From assembly GCF_902459615.1 (NCBI RefSeq), contig NZ_CABPSA010000001.1, positions 1,302,001 through 1,366,000 of the forward strand: DNA of 64,000 bases, read 5' to 3'. Origin of the DNA: Pandoraea commovens. GTDB taxonomy: Bacteria > Pseudomonadota > Gammaproteobacteria > Burkholderiales > Burkholderiaceae. Of the stretch, positions 28,458 through 37,747 are shown one piece after another. The notes beneath the pieces are model-generated. The model ran no database searches. It was not told the origin of the DNA and saw nothing but the letters and a program-made list of their open reading frames with translations. Position 1 is the first letter of the stretch, and every line of letters starts with the position of its first letter. A program made the translations under genes and the position numbers.

Positions 28458-31082
28458 TTACAGCTTGCCAGCCACCCATGCCTGCACGCCAGCGAGCGCC
28501 TGCGGCAGTTGCGACGGGTCGGTACCACCGGCCTGCGCCATGTCCGGACGACCGCCGCCCTTGCCGCCGACCTGCTGAGCGACGAAGTTGACGAGTTCGC
28601 CCGCCTTGACCTTGGCCGTCGCGTCCGCCGTCACACCGGCGATCAGCGTGACCTTACCGCCTTCGACGGCAGCCAGCACAATAGCTGCGCTCTTCAGCTT
28701 GTCTTTGAGCTTGTCCATCGTCTCGCGCAGCGTCTTGGCGTCGGCGCCTTCGAGTTGCGCGGCCAGCACCTTCAGACCGCTCACGTCGACGGCCTTCTCG
28801 ACCAGTTCATCGCCCTGGCTCGATGCCAGCTTTGACTTGAGCGCCGCCAGTTCCTTCTCCAGCGACTTGACCTGCTCCTGCACCTGCGCGATACGCGGGC
28901 TCAGTTCTGCAGGTTGCGTCTTGAGCGCGGCAGCTGCTTCGTTGATCTGGTCGTCGAGCGTCTGGACGAAGCGCACCGAGTTATCGCCGGTGATCGCTTC
29001 CACGCGACGGATACCGGCGGCCACGCCACCTTCCATCACGATCTTGAACAGGCCGATATCGCCCGTACGCGAGACGTGCGTACCGCCGCACAGTTCGCGC
29101 GATGTGCCGATGTCTAGCACGCGCACTTCGTCGCCGTACTTCTCGCCGAACAGCGCCATTGCGCCGCCCTTGACCGCGTCGTCGAACGACATCAGCGCGG
29201 CTTGCGTCGGCGCGTTCGCCAGCACTTCGGCGTTCACGATATCTTCCACGCGACGAATTTCGTCGGCCGTCATCGCAGCGTTATGCGCGAAGTCGAAGCG
29301 GGTCTTGTCGGCGTCGACAAGCGAGCCCTTCTGTTGCACGTGACCACCCAGCACTTCGCGCAAGGCCTTGTGCATCAGGTGAGTCGCCGAGTGGTTGCGC
29401 ACGGTGCGCGCGCGACGCACGGCATCGACCTGCGCCGTTACCGCTTCACCGACCTTCAGCTCACCCGATTCCAGCGAACCGTAGTGACCGAACACGTCGG
29501 CCTGAATCTTCTGCGTGTCCGACACGCCGAAACGCGCAGCCCCGGCGACGATCAGACCCTGATCGCCCACCTGACCGCCCGACTCGGCGTAGAACGGCGT
29601 CGTGTCGAGCACAACGATGCCTTGCTGACCAGCAGTCATCTTGGCCACGCTGGTGCCGTCGACGTACAAAGCCGTGACCTTCGCGCCTTCGAGCGCGAGC
29701 TTGTCGTAGCCTTCGAAGCGCGTCTTGTCGCCCGTGTATTCGAGGGCGGTCGCCATCTTGAACTTGCCTGCGGCGCGCGCCTGCTCACGTTGACGCGCCA
29801 TCGCGGCGTCGAAGCCTGCTTCGTCCACCGTGATGCTGCGCTCGCGGCAAACGTCCGCCGTCAGATCGAGCGGGAAGCCGTAGGTGTCGTGCAGCTTGAA
29901 TGCCAGTTCGCCGTCGAGCGTGGTCACGCCCTTCTTGGCCAGATCGGCCAGCGCGCCTTCGAGAATTTCCATGCCGTTCTCGATGGTCTCGCCGAAGCGC
30001 TCTTCTTCCTGCTTGAGCACGTCGGTCACGCGCTGCTGCGCCTGCGCCAGTTCCGGATAGGCAACGCCCATCTCGGCGACCAGATCCGGCACGAGCTTGT
30101 AGAAGAACGGCTTCTTGCAGCCGAGCTTGTAACCGTGACGGATCGCGCGGCGGATGATACGGCGCAGCACGTAACCACGGCCTTCGTTACCCGGAATCAC
30201 GCCGTCGACGATCAGGAACGAGCACGCACGGATGTGATCGGCGATCACCTTGAGCGAGTTCGCATTGAGGTCGGTCACGCCCGTCTCACGACCGGCGGCC
30301 TTGATCAGGTGCTGGAACAGGTCGATCTCGTAGTTGCTGTGAACGTGTTGCAGCACGGCCGCAATACGCTCCAGCCCCATGCCGGTGTCAACGCACGGCT
30401 TGGGCAGCGGCGTCATATTGCCCTGCTCGTCGCGGTTGAACTGCATGAACACGAGGTTCCAGATTTCGATGTAGCGGTCGCCGTCTTCTTCCGGCGATCC
30501 CGGCGGGCCACCCCACACGTCTTCACCGTGGTCGAAGAAGATTTCCGAGCACGGGCCGCACGGGCCGGTATCGGCCATCTGCCAGAAGTTATCCGAGGCG
30601 TAACGCGCGCCCTTGTTGTCGCCGATGCGGATGATGCGCTCGGCCGGCACGCCCACTTCCTTCGCCCAGATGTCGTAGGCCTCGTCGTCTTCCTTGTAGA
30701 CGGTGACCCAGAGCTTTTCCTTCGGGAGCTTGTAGACGGTCGTCAGCAATTCCCACGCGTACTGAATCGCTTCGCGCTTGAAGTAATCGCCGAACGAGAA
30801 GTTGCCCAGCATTTCGAAGAACGTATGGTGACGGGCGGTATAGCCCACGTTTTCGAGGTCGTTGTGCTTACCGCCGGCGCGCACGCTGCGCTGGGCCGTG
30901 GTCGCGCGCGTGTACGGGCGCGATTCGAGTCCGAGGAAGACGTCCTTGAACTGCACCATGCCGGAGTTCGTGAACAGCAGCGTGGGGTCATTGGACGGCA
31001 CGAGGCTCGACGAGCGCACGATGGTGTGCCCCTTCGACTCGAAGAAGTTTAGGAATTTTTCCCGAATGTCTGCGACTTTCAT
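28458..31082 (-). CDS. alaS: Alanyl-tRNA synthetase
   Basis: 874-residue class II synthetase with editing domain. N-terminal catalytic core has [20 protein letters not shown] and [19 protein letters not shown]; the editing domain has [16 protein letters not shown] and [13 protein letters not shown]; the C-terminal DHHA1 domain has [15 protein letters not shown] 31082 fits the usual [14 protein letters not shown] start. A minus-strand TATAAT (31146-31151) lies about 65 bp upstream. Confidence 0.97.
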   Translation of the reverse strand: MKVADIREKFLNFFESKGHTIVRSSSLVPSNDPTLLFTNSGMVQFKDVFLGLESRPYTRATTAQRSVRAGGKHNDLENVGYTARHHTFFEMLGNFSFGDYFKREAIQYAWELLTTVYKLPKEKLWVTVYKEDDEAYDIWAKEVGVPAERIIRIGDNKGARYASDNFWQMADTGPCGPCSEIFFDHGEDVWGGPPGSPEEDGDRYIEIWNLVFMQFNRDEQGNMTPLPKPCVDTGMGLERIAAVLQHVHSNYEIDLFQHLIKAAGRETGVTDLNANSLKVIADHIRACSFLIVDGVIPGNEGRGYVLRRIIRRAIRHGYKLGCKKPFFYKLVPDLVAEMGVAYPELAQAQQRVTDVLKQEEERFGETIENGMEILEGALADLAKKGVTTLDGELAFKLHDTYGFPLDLTADVCRERSITVDEAGFDAAMARQREQARAAGKFKMATALEYTGDKTRFEGYDKLALEGAKVTALYVDGTSVAKMTAGQQGIVVLDTTPFYAESGGQVGDQGLIVAGAARFGVSDTQKIQADVFGHYGSLESGELKVGEAVTAQVDAVRRARTVRNHSATHLMHKALREVLGGHVQQKGSLVDADKTRFDFAHNAAMTADEIRRVEDIVNAEVLANAPTQAALMSFDDAVKGGAMALFGEKYGDEVRVLDIGTSRELCGGTHVSRTGDIGLFKIVMEGGVAAGIRRVEAITGDNSVRFVQTLDDQINEAAAALKTQPAELSPRIAQVQEQVKSLEKELAALKSKLASSQGDELVEKAVDVSGLKVLAAQLEGADAKTLRETMDKLKDKLKSAAIVLAAVEGGKVTLIAGVTADATAKVKAGELVNFVAQQVGGKGGGRPDMAQAGGTDPSQLPQALAGVQAWVAGKL

Positions 31083-31370
31083 AGGCTGCGTGGAAGCGTG
31101 GGGACCGGGCAGGCAAAGCCTGGCGGGGTATTTTGCAAACTTTTGATTATACGGGAAATCGACCTCTCCACAGCGTCCCGCCGCTAACCGCAGTGCGAAA
31201 CGGCGCTGGTCAGCCACCGCGCGTGCGCCGTAGACTCTCACTCACAAGTTCCGCATTGCAAAACAATGTTCCGCAACATGTTCGAGCCAACGATCGTTGA
31301 CGAATCGACGTCGGTCAAACGAGGCCCCGGACGAACGAAGACAAATCGAAACACAAGGAGATAGCGAACG

Positions 31371-32594
31371 ATGGGTGCGCTGAGTCATATCCGGGTACTG
31401 GACCTTTCGCGTGTGCTGGCCGGTCCGTGGGCCACGCAGAATCTGGCCGATCTGGGCGCAGACGTGATCAAGGTGGAGCGTCCCGGCGTGGGCGACGACA
31501 CCCGCAGTTGGGGCCCGCCCTACCAGCGCGATGCCGATGGCCACGACACGGCCGAAGCCGCCTATTACCTCGCGGCAAACCGCAACAAGCGCTCGCTCAC
31601 GCTCGACATCTCCCGACCGGAAGGACAGGCCATCGTCAAGGCGCTGGCTGCGCAGAGCGATGTTGTCGTCGAGAACTACAAGGTCGGACAACTGGCCAAG
31701 TACGGCCTCGATTACGCCTCGCTCAAAGCGGTCAAGCCGGATCTCGTCTACTGCTCGGTCACCGGCTTCGGGCAGGACGGCCCGTACGCCTCGCGTGCAG
31801 GTTACGACTTCATCGTGCAGGGTATCGGCGGTTTCATGAGCATCACCGGCGAGCGCGACGCGCTGCCCGGCGGCGGCCCGCAAAAGGCCGGTGTAGCGAT
31901 TGCCGATCTGATGACGGGCATGTACGCGAGTCTCGCGATCATGGCCGCCCTCACCCACCGCGACCGCACCGGCGTGGGTCAGTACATCGACATGGCGCTA
32001 CTCGACACGCAGGTGGCCATGTTGGCGAACATGAACACGAACTATCTGGCCAGCGACAAAGCGCCGGTGCGCTGGGGCAACGCGCATCCGAACATCGTGC
32101 CGTATCAGACCTTCCAGACGGGCGACGACGGCTGGATCATCGTCGCGGTCGGCAACGACGGGCAATTCCGCAAGTTCGTGGAGGCCGGTGGCGAGCCAGC
32201 GCTGGCCGACGACGAGCGCTTCGCCACCAACCCGTCGCGGGTCCGTCACCGCGAGACGCTAGTGCCGCTGCTCGCGCAAATGGTGCGCAAGTTCGGCAAG
32301 GACGTCTGGATCGACAAGCTCGAAGCGTCCGGCGTGCCGTGCGGCCCGATCAACACGCTGCCCGAAGTCTTCGCACACCCGCAGGTCAAGGCGCGTGGCA
32401 TGGAAGTCGCGTTGCCGCACGCGTCCGGTGGTGTGTCGCGACTGGTCGCGAGCCCCATGAAGATGAGCGAGACGCCCCCGCTCGCGCGCACCGCCCCGCC
32501 AACGCTCGGCCAGCATAGCGACGAGATCCTGCGCGAACGGCTCGGCTTTGATGATGTGAAGATCGCAGGCCTGCGTACCGATGGTGTGGTGTGA
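31371..32594 (+). CDS. CaiB/BaiF class III CoA-transferase
   Basis: 407-residue family III CoA-transferase, a likely interlocked homodimer. The catalytic Asp is D179 in AIADLMTGMYASLAI, and the N-terminal LDLSRVLAGPWATQNLADLGADVIK is typical. AAGGAG at 31355-31360 precedes the ATG. It moves CoA between carboxylic acids; donor and acceptor cannot be told from sequence. It is on the opposite strand from, and convergent with, the catabolic operon at 32.8-46.7 kb. Confidence 0.9.
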   Translation: MGALSHIRVLDLSRVLAGPWATQNLADLGADVIKVERPGVGDDTRSWGPPYQRDADGHDTAEAAYYLAANRNKRSLTLDISRPEGQAIVKALAAQSDVVVENYKVGQLAKYGLDYASLKAVKPDLVYCSVTGFGQDGPYASRAGYDFIVQGIGGFMSITGERDALPGGGPQKAGVAIADLMTGMYASLAIMAALTHRDRTGVGQYIDMALLDTQVAMLANMNTNYLASDKAPVRWGNAHPNIVPYQTFQTGDDGWIIVAVGNDGQFRKFVEAGGEPALADDERFATNPSRVRHRETLVPLLAQMVRKFGKDVWIDKLEASGVPCGPINTLPEVFAHPQVKARGMEVALPHASGGVSRLVASPMKMSETPPLARTAPPTLGQHSDEILRERLGFDDVKIAGLRTDGVV

Positions 32595-32632
32595 GACCGA
32601 CTCAAGCGCCATCCGGGCAGTCTGCCTGATGC

Positions 32633-32669
32633 AAAAAGGGCCTGTCGCGAATCTCATCGCGACAGGCCC
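32633..32669 (-). terminator. Terminator of the 13-gene catabolic operon
   Basis: Perfect 13-bp inverted repeat GGGCCTGTCGCGA / TCGCGACAGGCCC with a 6-nt loop; on the minus strand it is followed by five T. It lies 94 bp past the last operon gene, in the gap shared with the CoA-transferase gene. Confidence 0.88.
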
Positions 32670-32762
32670 CGTGTTCCGGCGCTACCCACGTTCCACGCCG
32701 AGACCCTGACGGACGTCACACCGTCATCGTAGACGTCCCTATTCTTTCCCTGGCGTCACGAA

Positions 32763-33638
32763 TCACTCGTACTGCTTGCCCTCGGCCAGCAGTTCAGGCG
32801 TACCGATCACCGTGTTCAGACCGTCGAAATCGAGCATCCGGTCGCGCCATGCCGCCGTCGTGCCCTGCGCGTGCAGATTGGCGTAATAGCCCTGCAACGT
32901 ATGCGCCACCGCACGCGCGGTGCCACCGGGAAAGATGACGATGCGAAAGCCGATATCCGCGAGTGCCTGCGCACTTTGCACGGGCGTCTTGCCGCCTTCG
33001 ACCATGTTCGCCAGCAACGGCACACGATGGGCAAAGCGCTCGCAGGCCGCAGTCATCTGCTCGGTCGTGCGCAGCGCTTCGATGAAAAGCGCATCGGCCC
33101 CGGCTTCGAGATACAGCTCAGCGCGGTCCAGTGCGGCGTCGAGTCCTTCGACGGCAATCGCATCGGTGCGTGCGAGGATCAGCGTCTCGGCGTCATGCCG
33201 TGCATCGACGGCCGCCCGCACCTTGCCCGCCATTTCCTGAGCAGGCACCACGCCCTTGCCATCGAGATGGCCACAACGTTTCGGAAACGTCTGATCCTCC
33301 AGTTGGATCATGGCCGCCCCCGCCCGCTCGAAACCACGCACGGTGCGTTTGACATTGAGCGCGTTACCGAAACCGGTATCGGCATCGACGATCACCGGCA
33401 CCGACACGCGCTCGGCAATCCGTGCAACCGTGTCTTCGACTTCCGGGAACGTGGTCAGACCGATGTCGGAGCGGCCGAGCCGCGTATAGGCAATCGATGC
33501 CCCCGAGAGATACAGGGCCTCGAAGCCGGACTGTGCGGCGATGAGGGCAGACAAGGCGTCGTACACGCCGGGCGCCAGCAGCACACCTTGCGAGAGGCGC
33601 TGTCGGAGCGACAGTTGGACAGATGACGAAGCCGTCAT
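32763..33638 (-). CDS. Isocitrate lyase/PEP mutase superfamily C-C lyase
   Basis: 291-residue TIM-barrel enzyme. The catalytic loop KRCGHLDGK holds C122, as in isocitrate, 2-methylisocitrate and 2,3-dimethylmalate lyases; oxaloacetate decarboxylases and PEP mutases lack this Cys. Metal ligands are in VDADTGFGN (D85, D87) and QLEDQ. It is therefore likely a lyase that splits a substituted malate or citrate into an oxo acid plus a carboxylic acid. Last gene of the operon; its ATG overlaps the flavoprotein stop by 4 bp. The paired LeuCD-like hydratase in the operon would supply its hydroxy-acid substrate. The exact substrate is inference. Confidence 0.85.
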   Translation of the reverse strand: MTASSSVQLSLRQRLSQGVLLAPGVYDALSALIAAQSGFEALYLSGASIAYTRLGRSDIGLTTFPEVEDTVARIAERVSVPVIVDADTGFGNALNVKRTVRGFERAGAAMIQLEDQTFPKRCGHLDGKGVVPAQEMAGKVRAAVDARHDAETLILARTDAIAVEGLDAALDRAELYLEAGADALFIEALRTTEQMTAACERFAHRVPLLANMVEGGKTPVQSAQALADIGFRIVIFPGGTARAVAHTLQGYYANLHAQGTTAAWRDRMLDFDGLNTVIGTPELLAEGKQYE

Positions 33639-35059
33639 GAAGAAATCTCCTGAGTGTTCGTGATGGCGGCGAGTGAGCCAATCATCGTATTCGCCGCGAT
33701 GTAGCCGCCCGCGACGGCCGAGAGCAGGCCATTACCGGACAGGTAGCCCCACACTGCATTGCCCGACACGCCGCGCGCTGCACCGCCTGCGGCGAGCAGG
33801 TTGGGCATCGGCGATCCGTCGGGACGCAGCACCCGGCAGGCGGCGTCGATATCGAGTCCGCCCTGCGTATGAAACAGCGCGCCCGTGACCCGAATTGCGT
33901 AATACGGCGCGACGAGCGAGCGCCTGAACCGGCGGCCATCGGTGGCATTCACGCCGGGCGCGACGCCGTCCAACGTTTCGCGCAGCGTCGCCACGTCGCA
34001 GCCGATGACACTGGCGAGCGCGTCGAGGTCGGCACAGGTCTTGAGCGCACCTGCGGCTTCGGCTTCCTGAAAGTCGGGAAACGTGCGCGCCAGTGCGAGC
34101 GTCTGCGCGTCGAACACATTCCAGGCGATGCCATCCGTTTGTGCGAGCACGTGCACGGCCGCTTCCGAGTAGCCGTGCGTTTCGTCATGAAACCGCCGCC
34201 CTTCCCGGTTGATCTGCACCCCGCCGTCCATGATGACGGCCCACGAGATCAGCACGCCGTGCGGACTCGCCCACGAGCCGTGCCCCTGATAGCCGCCCAG
34301 ATCGGCTGTTGCCGCGCCGAGCGCCCGCCCCCAGAGCAAGGCGCTGCCGTCGTTGCCCTCATGGCCGCCGTACACCGCGTGTGCCATTTCGGGCAACAGT
34401 TCGGTACGCAACCCGGCATTACCGCCGAAGCCGTTGCAGGCGAGCAGCAGCATGTCGCAGCCGAGGTATTCCATCGCGCCATCCGGACGCACGCAACCAA
34501 CCGCCTGCACCTTGCCCGACGCATCCACCCACAGCTCGCGCACCAGCGTCTTCGTCATGACGTGAGCGTCGGTTGCCTGCACGGCACGCTCGAGCGCCGC
34601 CATCAACGCCGCACCGGTCCGCTCGGGCAGGCTGTGCATGCGCCGCACGCTGTGGCCGGGGTAAAGGAAGCCGTCGAGAATGTCGAACGTCAGCCCGTGG
34701 CGCGCGAGCGCATCCATCGCCGGACCGGACGCCTCCGAATACGCCCGTACCAGATGCGCCGCCGCCGTGCCTTCCGTCTTCCCCATGACGTCGGACGCAA
34801 ACTGCGCAGCGCTGTCATCAATGCCGAGCGCGCGCTGCACCGCGCTGCCCGCCGCCGGAATGAAGCCCGACGACAGTGCCGTCGAGCCTCTGGGAATGGC
34901 GTCACGCTCAAGCAGCACGCAGTCGATGCCCGCGTCTTGCAGCACCAGCGCGGCAGTCAGGCCGCATGCGCCTGCCCCCACGATCACCACGCTGATTTGC
35001 GGCAGATCGTCCACCGGCGGCCGCCCCTGACGAACGACCGGTGTCGTAGGACCGCTCAT
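33635..35059 (-). CDS. FAD-dependent dehydrogenase/reductase, fumarate-reductase flavoprotein type
   Basis: 474-residue FAD_binding_2 protein. N-terminal FAD site is VVIVGAGACGLTAALVLQD, and the C-terminal FAD-contact segment is NLLAAGGAARGVSGN. It resembles tricarballylate dehydrogenase (TcuA), ketosteroid dehydrogenase and the flavin part of fumarate reductases. There is no heme domain and no signal peptide, so electrons probably pass to a soluble or quinone acceptor. ATG 35059 overlaps the TGA of the gene before it (ATGA). In the operon it may oxidise or reduce a carboxylic-acid C-C bond next to the hydratase step. Confidence 0.8.
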   Translation of the reverse strand: MSGPTTPVVRQGRPPVDDLPQISVVIVGAGACGLTAALVLQDAGIDCVLLERDAIPRGSTALSSGFIPAAGSAVQRALGIDDSAAQFASDVMGKTEGTAAAHLVRAYSEASGPAMDALARHGLTFDILDGFLYPGHSVRRMHSLPERTGAALMAALERAVQATDAHVMTKTLVRELWVDASGKVQAVGCVRPDGAMEYLGCDMLLLACNGFGGNAGLRTELLPEMAHAVYGGHEGNDGSALLWGRALGAATADLGGYQGHGSWASPHGVLISWAVIMDGGVQINREGRRFHDETHGYSEAAVHVLAQTDGIAWNVFDAQTLALARTFPDFQEAEAAGALKTCADLDALASVIGCDVATLRETLDGVAPGVNATDGRRFRRSLVAPYYAIRVTGALFHTQGGLDIDAACRVLRPDGSPMPNLLAAGGAARGVSGNAVWGYLSGNGLLSAVAGGYIAANTMIGSLAAITNTQEISS

Positions 35060-35673
35060 GACGCGATGCGGCCTGCAAAGGCCTCGCAGGTCACGATCTC
35101 GCCAACGGTGCGCAGGTCGGCCAACGCGGCGTCGTGCGCGGCGACGGTGGGTGCCGCACATCCGTCGGAGAGCACCAGCACGCGGTAGTCGCGCATGTGC
35201 GCATCGCGCGCCGTACTCGCCACGCCGCCGTTGGTCACGATGCCGCACACCGCCACCGTGTCGATACCGGCACGTCGCAGCACCCAGTCCAGTTGCGTGT
35301 TGAAGAAGGCGGAGTACGCCACCTTCCAGACCGACACGTCGACGTGCTTCGCCAGCGCCGCCACGGTGGCATGACCGTCCGTTCCCGCGACAAAATCGCC
35401 ACGGCGCAGGAACGGCCGCAATTGCTTCAGATGCGGCGAAATCATCGGCTCGCCGTTCGCGTCCGGCCACAACGTGAACTGGCTAGCCGCGACAAAACCG
35501 CCTGCGGCCTTGAGCGATTGCGCGATCGGCCCGACGCGCGCGGGCAACGCTTGCGCTTCAGGTGTTGCGGCACCACCCCGGTCGTACGCACCGCCGGGCG
35601 TGATGAAGTCGTTTTGCAGATCGACGATAACGAGTGCCGTGCGCGCCGGGTCGAGCAAAGAGGTTTGACTCAT
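35056..35673 (-). CDS. Isochorismatase-fold hydrolase lacking the catalytic Cys
   Basis: 205-residue protein. The general-acid/base Asp (D18 in VIVDLQNDF) and the Lys (K117 in VWKVAYSAFFNT) are present, and the following family motif reads GIVTNGGVASTARDA. Amidase members have a nucleophilic Cys where this has G150. EntB- and PhzD-type isochorismatases also lack that Cys, so the fold may do non-amidase chemistry here, or bind without catalysis. It lies 23 bp after hyuA and overlaps the flavoprotein start. I read the codon from the minus strand as GGC, so it is not an ambiguous base. Confidence 0.85.
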   Translation of the reverse strand: MSQTSLLDPARTALVIVDLQNDFITPGGAYDRGGAATPEAQALPARVGPIAQSLKAAGGFVAASQFTLWPDANGEPMISPHLKQLRPFLRRGDFVAGTDGHATVAALAKHVDVSVWKVAYSAFFNTQLDWVLRRAGIDTVAVCGIVTNGGVASTARDAHMRDYRVLVLSDGCAAPTVAAHDAALADLRTVGEIVTCEAFAGRIAS

Positions 35674-35695
35674 GTCATGGCTCCTGTCGCGGGCA

Positions 35696-37747
35696 TCAGG
35701 CGTCGCGCGTGATGAGCAGGTTGCCCAGCGCATCGACGCGCCCGGAGAATCCCGGTTCGAGCCAGATCGTCGTGTCCGACTGTTCGAGAATCGCGGGACC
35801 GGCGACGCTCGCATCCACCGGCAGGTCGAGACGCGCATAACGCACCGCATCCCACCACTGTCCGGCGTGATACACGCGCTGGCTGCCGAGCGGCTCGGGC
35901 ATCGCGTTCGCCTGCGGTGCGAGCACCGCGAGGTCGAACTTCGGACGCACACCGATGCGCGCGTAACGCAGGTTCATGATGCGTACCGGAATGCCGTCGA
36001 GCGCACGGCCGAAGGCGTCGCGATAGGCAGTCTCGAAAGCGGCGGCAATGCCGTCCCGATCCAGTCGTTCGCGCGCTACCGGCACGCGCACCGTGTGGCT
36101 CTGCCCCACATAGAGCATGTCGAGTTCGATGATCTCGCGCACCGAGTCGAAGCGCACACCGGCCGAATCCAGACGCGCCTGACACGCTTGCGCCAGCCCA
36201 TCCACACGCTCGGCGAGGTCGTCCGTATCGAGCGCAGCGAGCGGCTGATTGAGCGTCTGCACGCTGTCGTGACGCATGTCCGCGATCACGCAACCGAGCG
36301 CAGACGTCACCCCCGGATAACGCGGCACGATGCCGGTGGTCGTGCCGACTTCGCGCATCATCGCGCAGACGTGCAGCGCGCCGCCGCCGCCGAACGGCAT
36401 GTAAGCGAACTGTCGCGGATCGTGCCCACGCTCGATAGACACAAGACGGATCGCGCCCGCCATCTTGGCATTGGCCACGGTCAGAATCGCTTCCGCAGCG
36501 GCATAGGCATCGAGGCCCAGCGGTTTGGCCACGTGCGTATCGATGGCCTGCAAGGCGAGGTTGCCGTCGAGCTTGGCGAGCAATCCGCCGCCCAGCGGAC
36601 GATCCGCGGCAATCCGGCCGAGCAGCACGTTGGCATCGGTCACGGTCGGGCGCGTGTTGCCTCGTCCGTAGCACGCCGGTCCCGGTACGCTGCCCGCCGA
36701 CTCCGGACCGACTTGCAACAGCCCGCCCGCGTCGACGGAGGCAATCGAGCCACCGCCCGCGCCGATGGTCTCGATCTGGATCATCGGCGAGCGCACCACC
36801 ATCCCAAATTCGATGGACGTCTGCGCTGCGAGCGAGGCCTCACCGTTCGCAACCAGCGAGACGTCGAACGACGTGCCGCCCATGTCGCCTGTCACCACGT
36901 TCGCGAAGCCCGCCGAACGCGCGATGGCCGCGCACGCGATCACACCAGCCGCCGGGCCGGAGAGCGCCGTGCGCACCGGCACGTCGCAGGCCGTCTGGCG
37001 CGACATGATGCCGCCGTTGCTTTGCACGACGAGCAGTTCCCCGCCGAAGCCACGCGCCTTCAGGTCGCTCTCCAGACGCGTCAGATAGCTGCCCACCACC
37101 GGTTGCAGCGAGGCGTTAAGCGTGGCTGTCGAGCAACGCTCGAACTCGCGAATTTCCGGCAGCACTTCGGTGGCCGCCGTTACATTGCCGTTCGGCCAGA
37201 GCGCGCGCACCGCTGCGACCGCGCGTTGTTCGTTGACGGGATTGGCGTACGCGTTGACGAAGAAGACACACACGGCGTCGCAGCCCGCTTCGAGCAAGGC
37301 GCGCGCCGCCGCTTCGACCTGCGCGATGTCGACGTCGGTGTGCACTGTGCCATCGGCCAGCACGCGCTCGTCGACTTCAAGACGCAGATTGCGCGGCACG
37401 ATCGGTGTGAAATTGCCGCGTAACCCCCAGGTGGCGGGACGGTCGCGGCGGCGCATCTCCAGCACGTCGCGAAAGCCCGACGTCGTGATGATCCCGGTGC
37501 GCGCCACCTTGCGCTCCAGCAGCGCATTCGTGCCGACGGTCGTGCCGTGCACGATGGTCGCGATGGCCGCAGCCCCGCGCCCTTGCGTATCGACACGCTC
37601 GATGCCGTTCATGAAACCGCGCGCTTCTTCGCCGCGTGTGGAGGGCACCTTGACGATGCGCGCCACACCGGCCGCTTCGTCGAGGACGAACAAGTCGGTG
37701 AAAGTGCCGCCCACGTCGACGCCGACAATCGTTGCTGCTTCGCTCAT
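35696..37747 (-). CDS. hyuA: Hydantoinase/oxoprolinase A subunit
   Basis: 683-residue ASKHA-fold subunit. The ATP-binding phosphate loop is VGVDVGGTFTDLFVLDE at the N-terminus, and TGDMGGTSFDVSLV lies mid-protein. With HyuB it forms an ATP-dependent enzyme that opens a cyclic amide or imide (N-methylhydantoin, 5-oxoproline), or, in the acetone-carboxylase relatives, carboxylates a ketone. Start ATG 37747 overlaps the HyuB TGA by 4 bp. No third (gamma) subunit is present, which argues against acetone carboxylase. Confidence 0.88.
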   Translation of the reverse strand: MSEAATIVGVDVGGTFTDLFVLDEAAGVARIVKVPSTRGEEARGFMNGIERVDTQGRGAAAIATIVHGTTVGTNALLERKVARTGIITTSGFRDVLEMRRRDRPATWGLRGNFTPIVPRNLRLEVDERVLADGTVHTDVDIAQVEAAARALLEAGCDAVCVFFVNAYANPVNEQRAVAAVRALWPNGNVTAATEVLPEIREFERCSTATLNASLQPVVGSYLTRLESDLKARGFGGELLVVQSNGGIMSRQTACDVPVRTALSGPAAGVIACAAIARSAGFANVVTGDMGGTSFDVSLVANGEASLAAQTSIEFGMVVRSPMIQIETIGAGGGSIASVDAGGLLQVGPESAGSVPGPACYGRGNTRPTVTDANVLLGRIAADRPLGGGLLAKLDGNLALQAIDTHVAKPLGLDAYAAAEAILTVANAKMAGAIRLVSIERGHDPRQFAYMPFGGGGALHVCAMMREVGTTTGIVPRYPGVTSALGCVIADMRHDSVQTLNQPLAALDTDDLAERVDGLAQACQARLDSAGVRFDSVREIIELDMLYVGQSHTVRVPVARERLDRDGIAAAFETAYRDAFGRALDGIPVRIMNLRYARIGVRPKFDLAVLAPQANAMPEPLGSQRVYHAGQWWDAVRYARLDLPVDASVAGPAILEQSDTTIWLEPGFSGRVDALGNLLITRDA

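Noticed and set aside
31242-31958. Minus-strand 238-codon frame over the CoA-transferase
   Set aside because: Shadow frame; the plus-strand protein has a full CaiB/BaiF pattern and a good SD.
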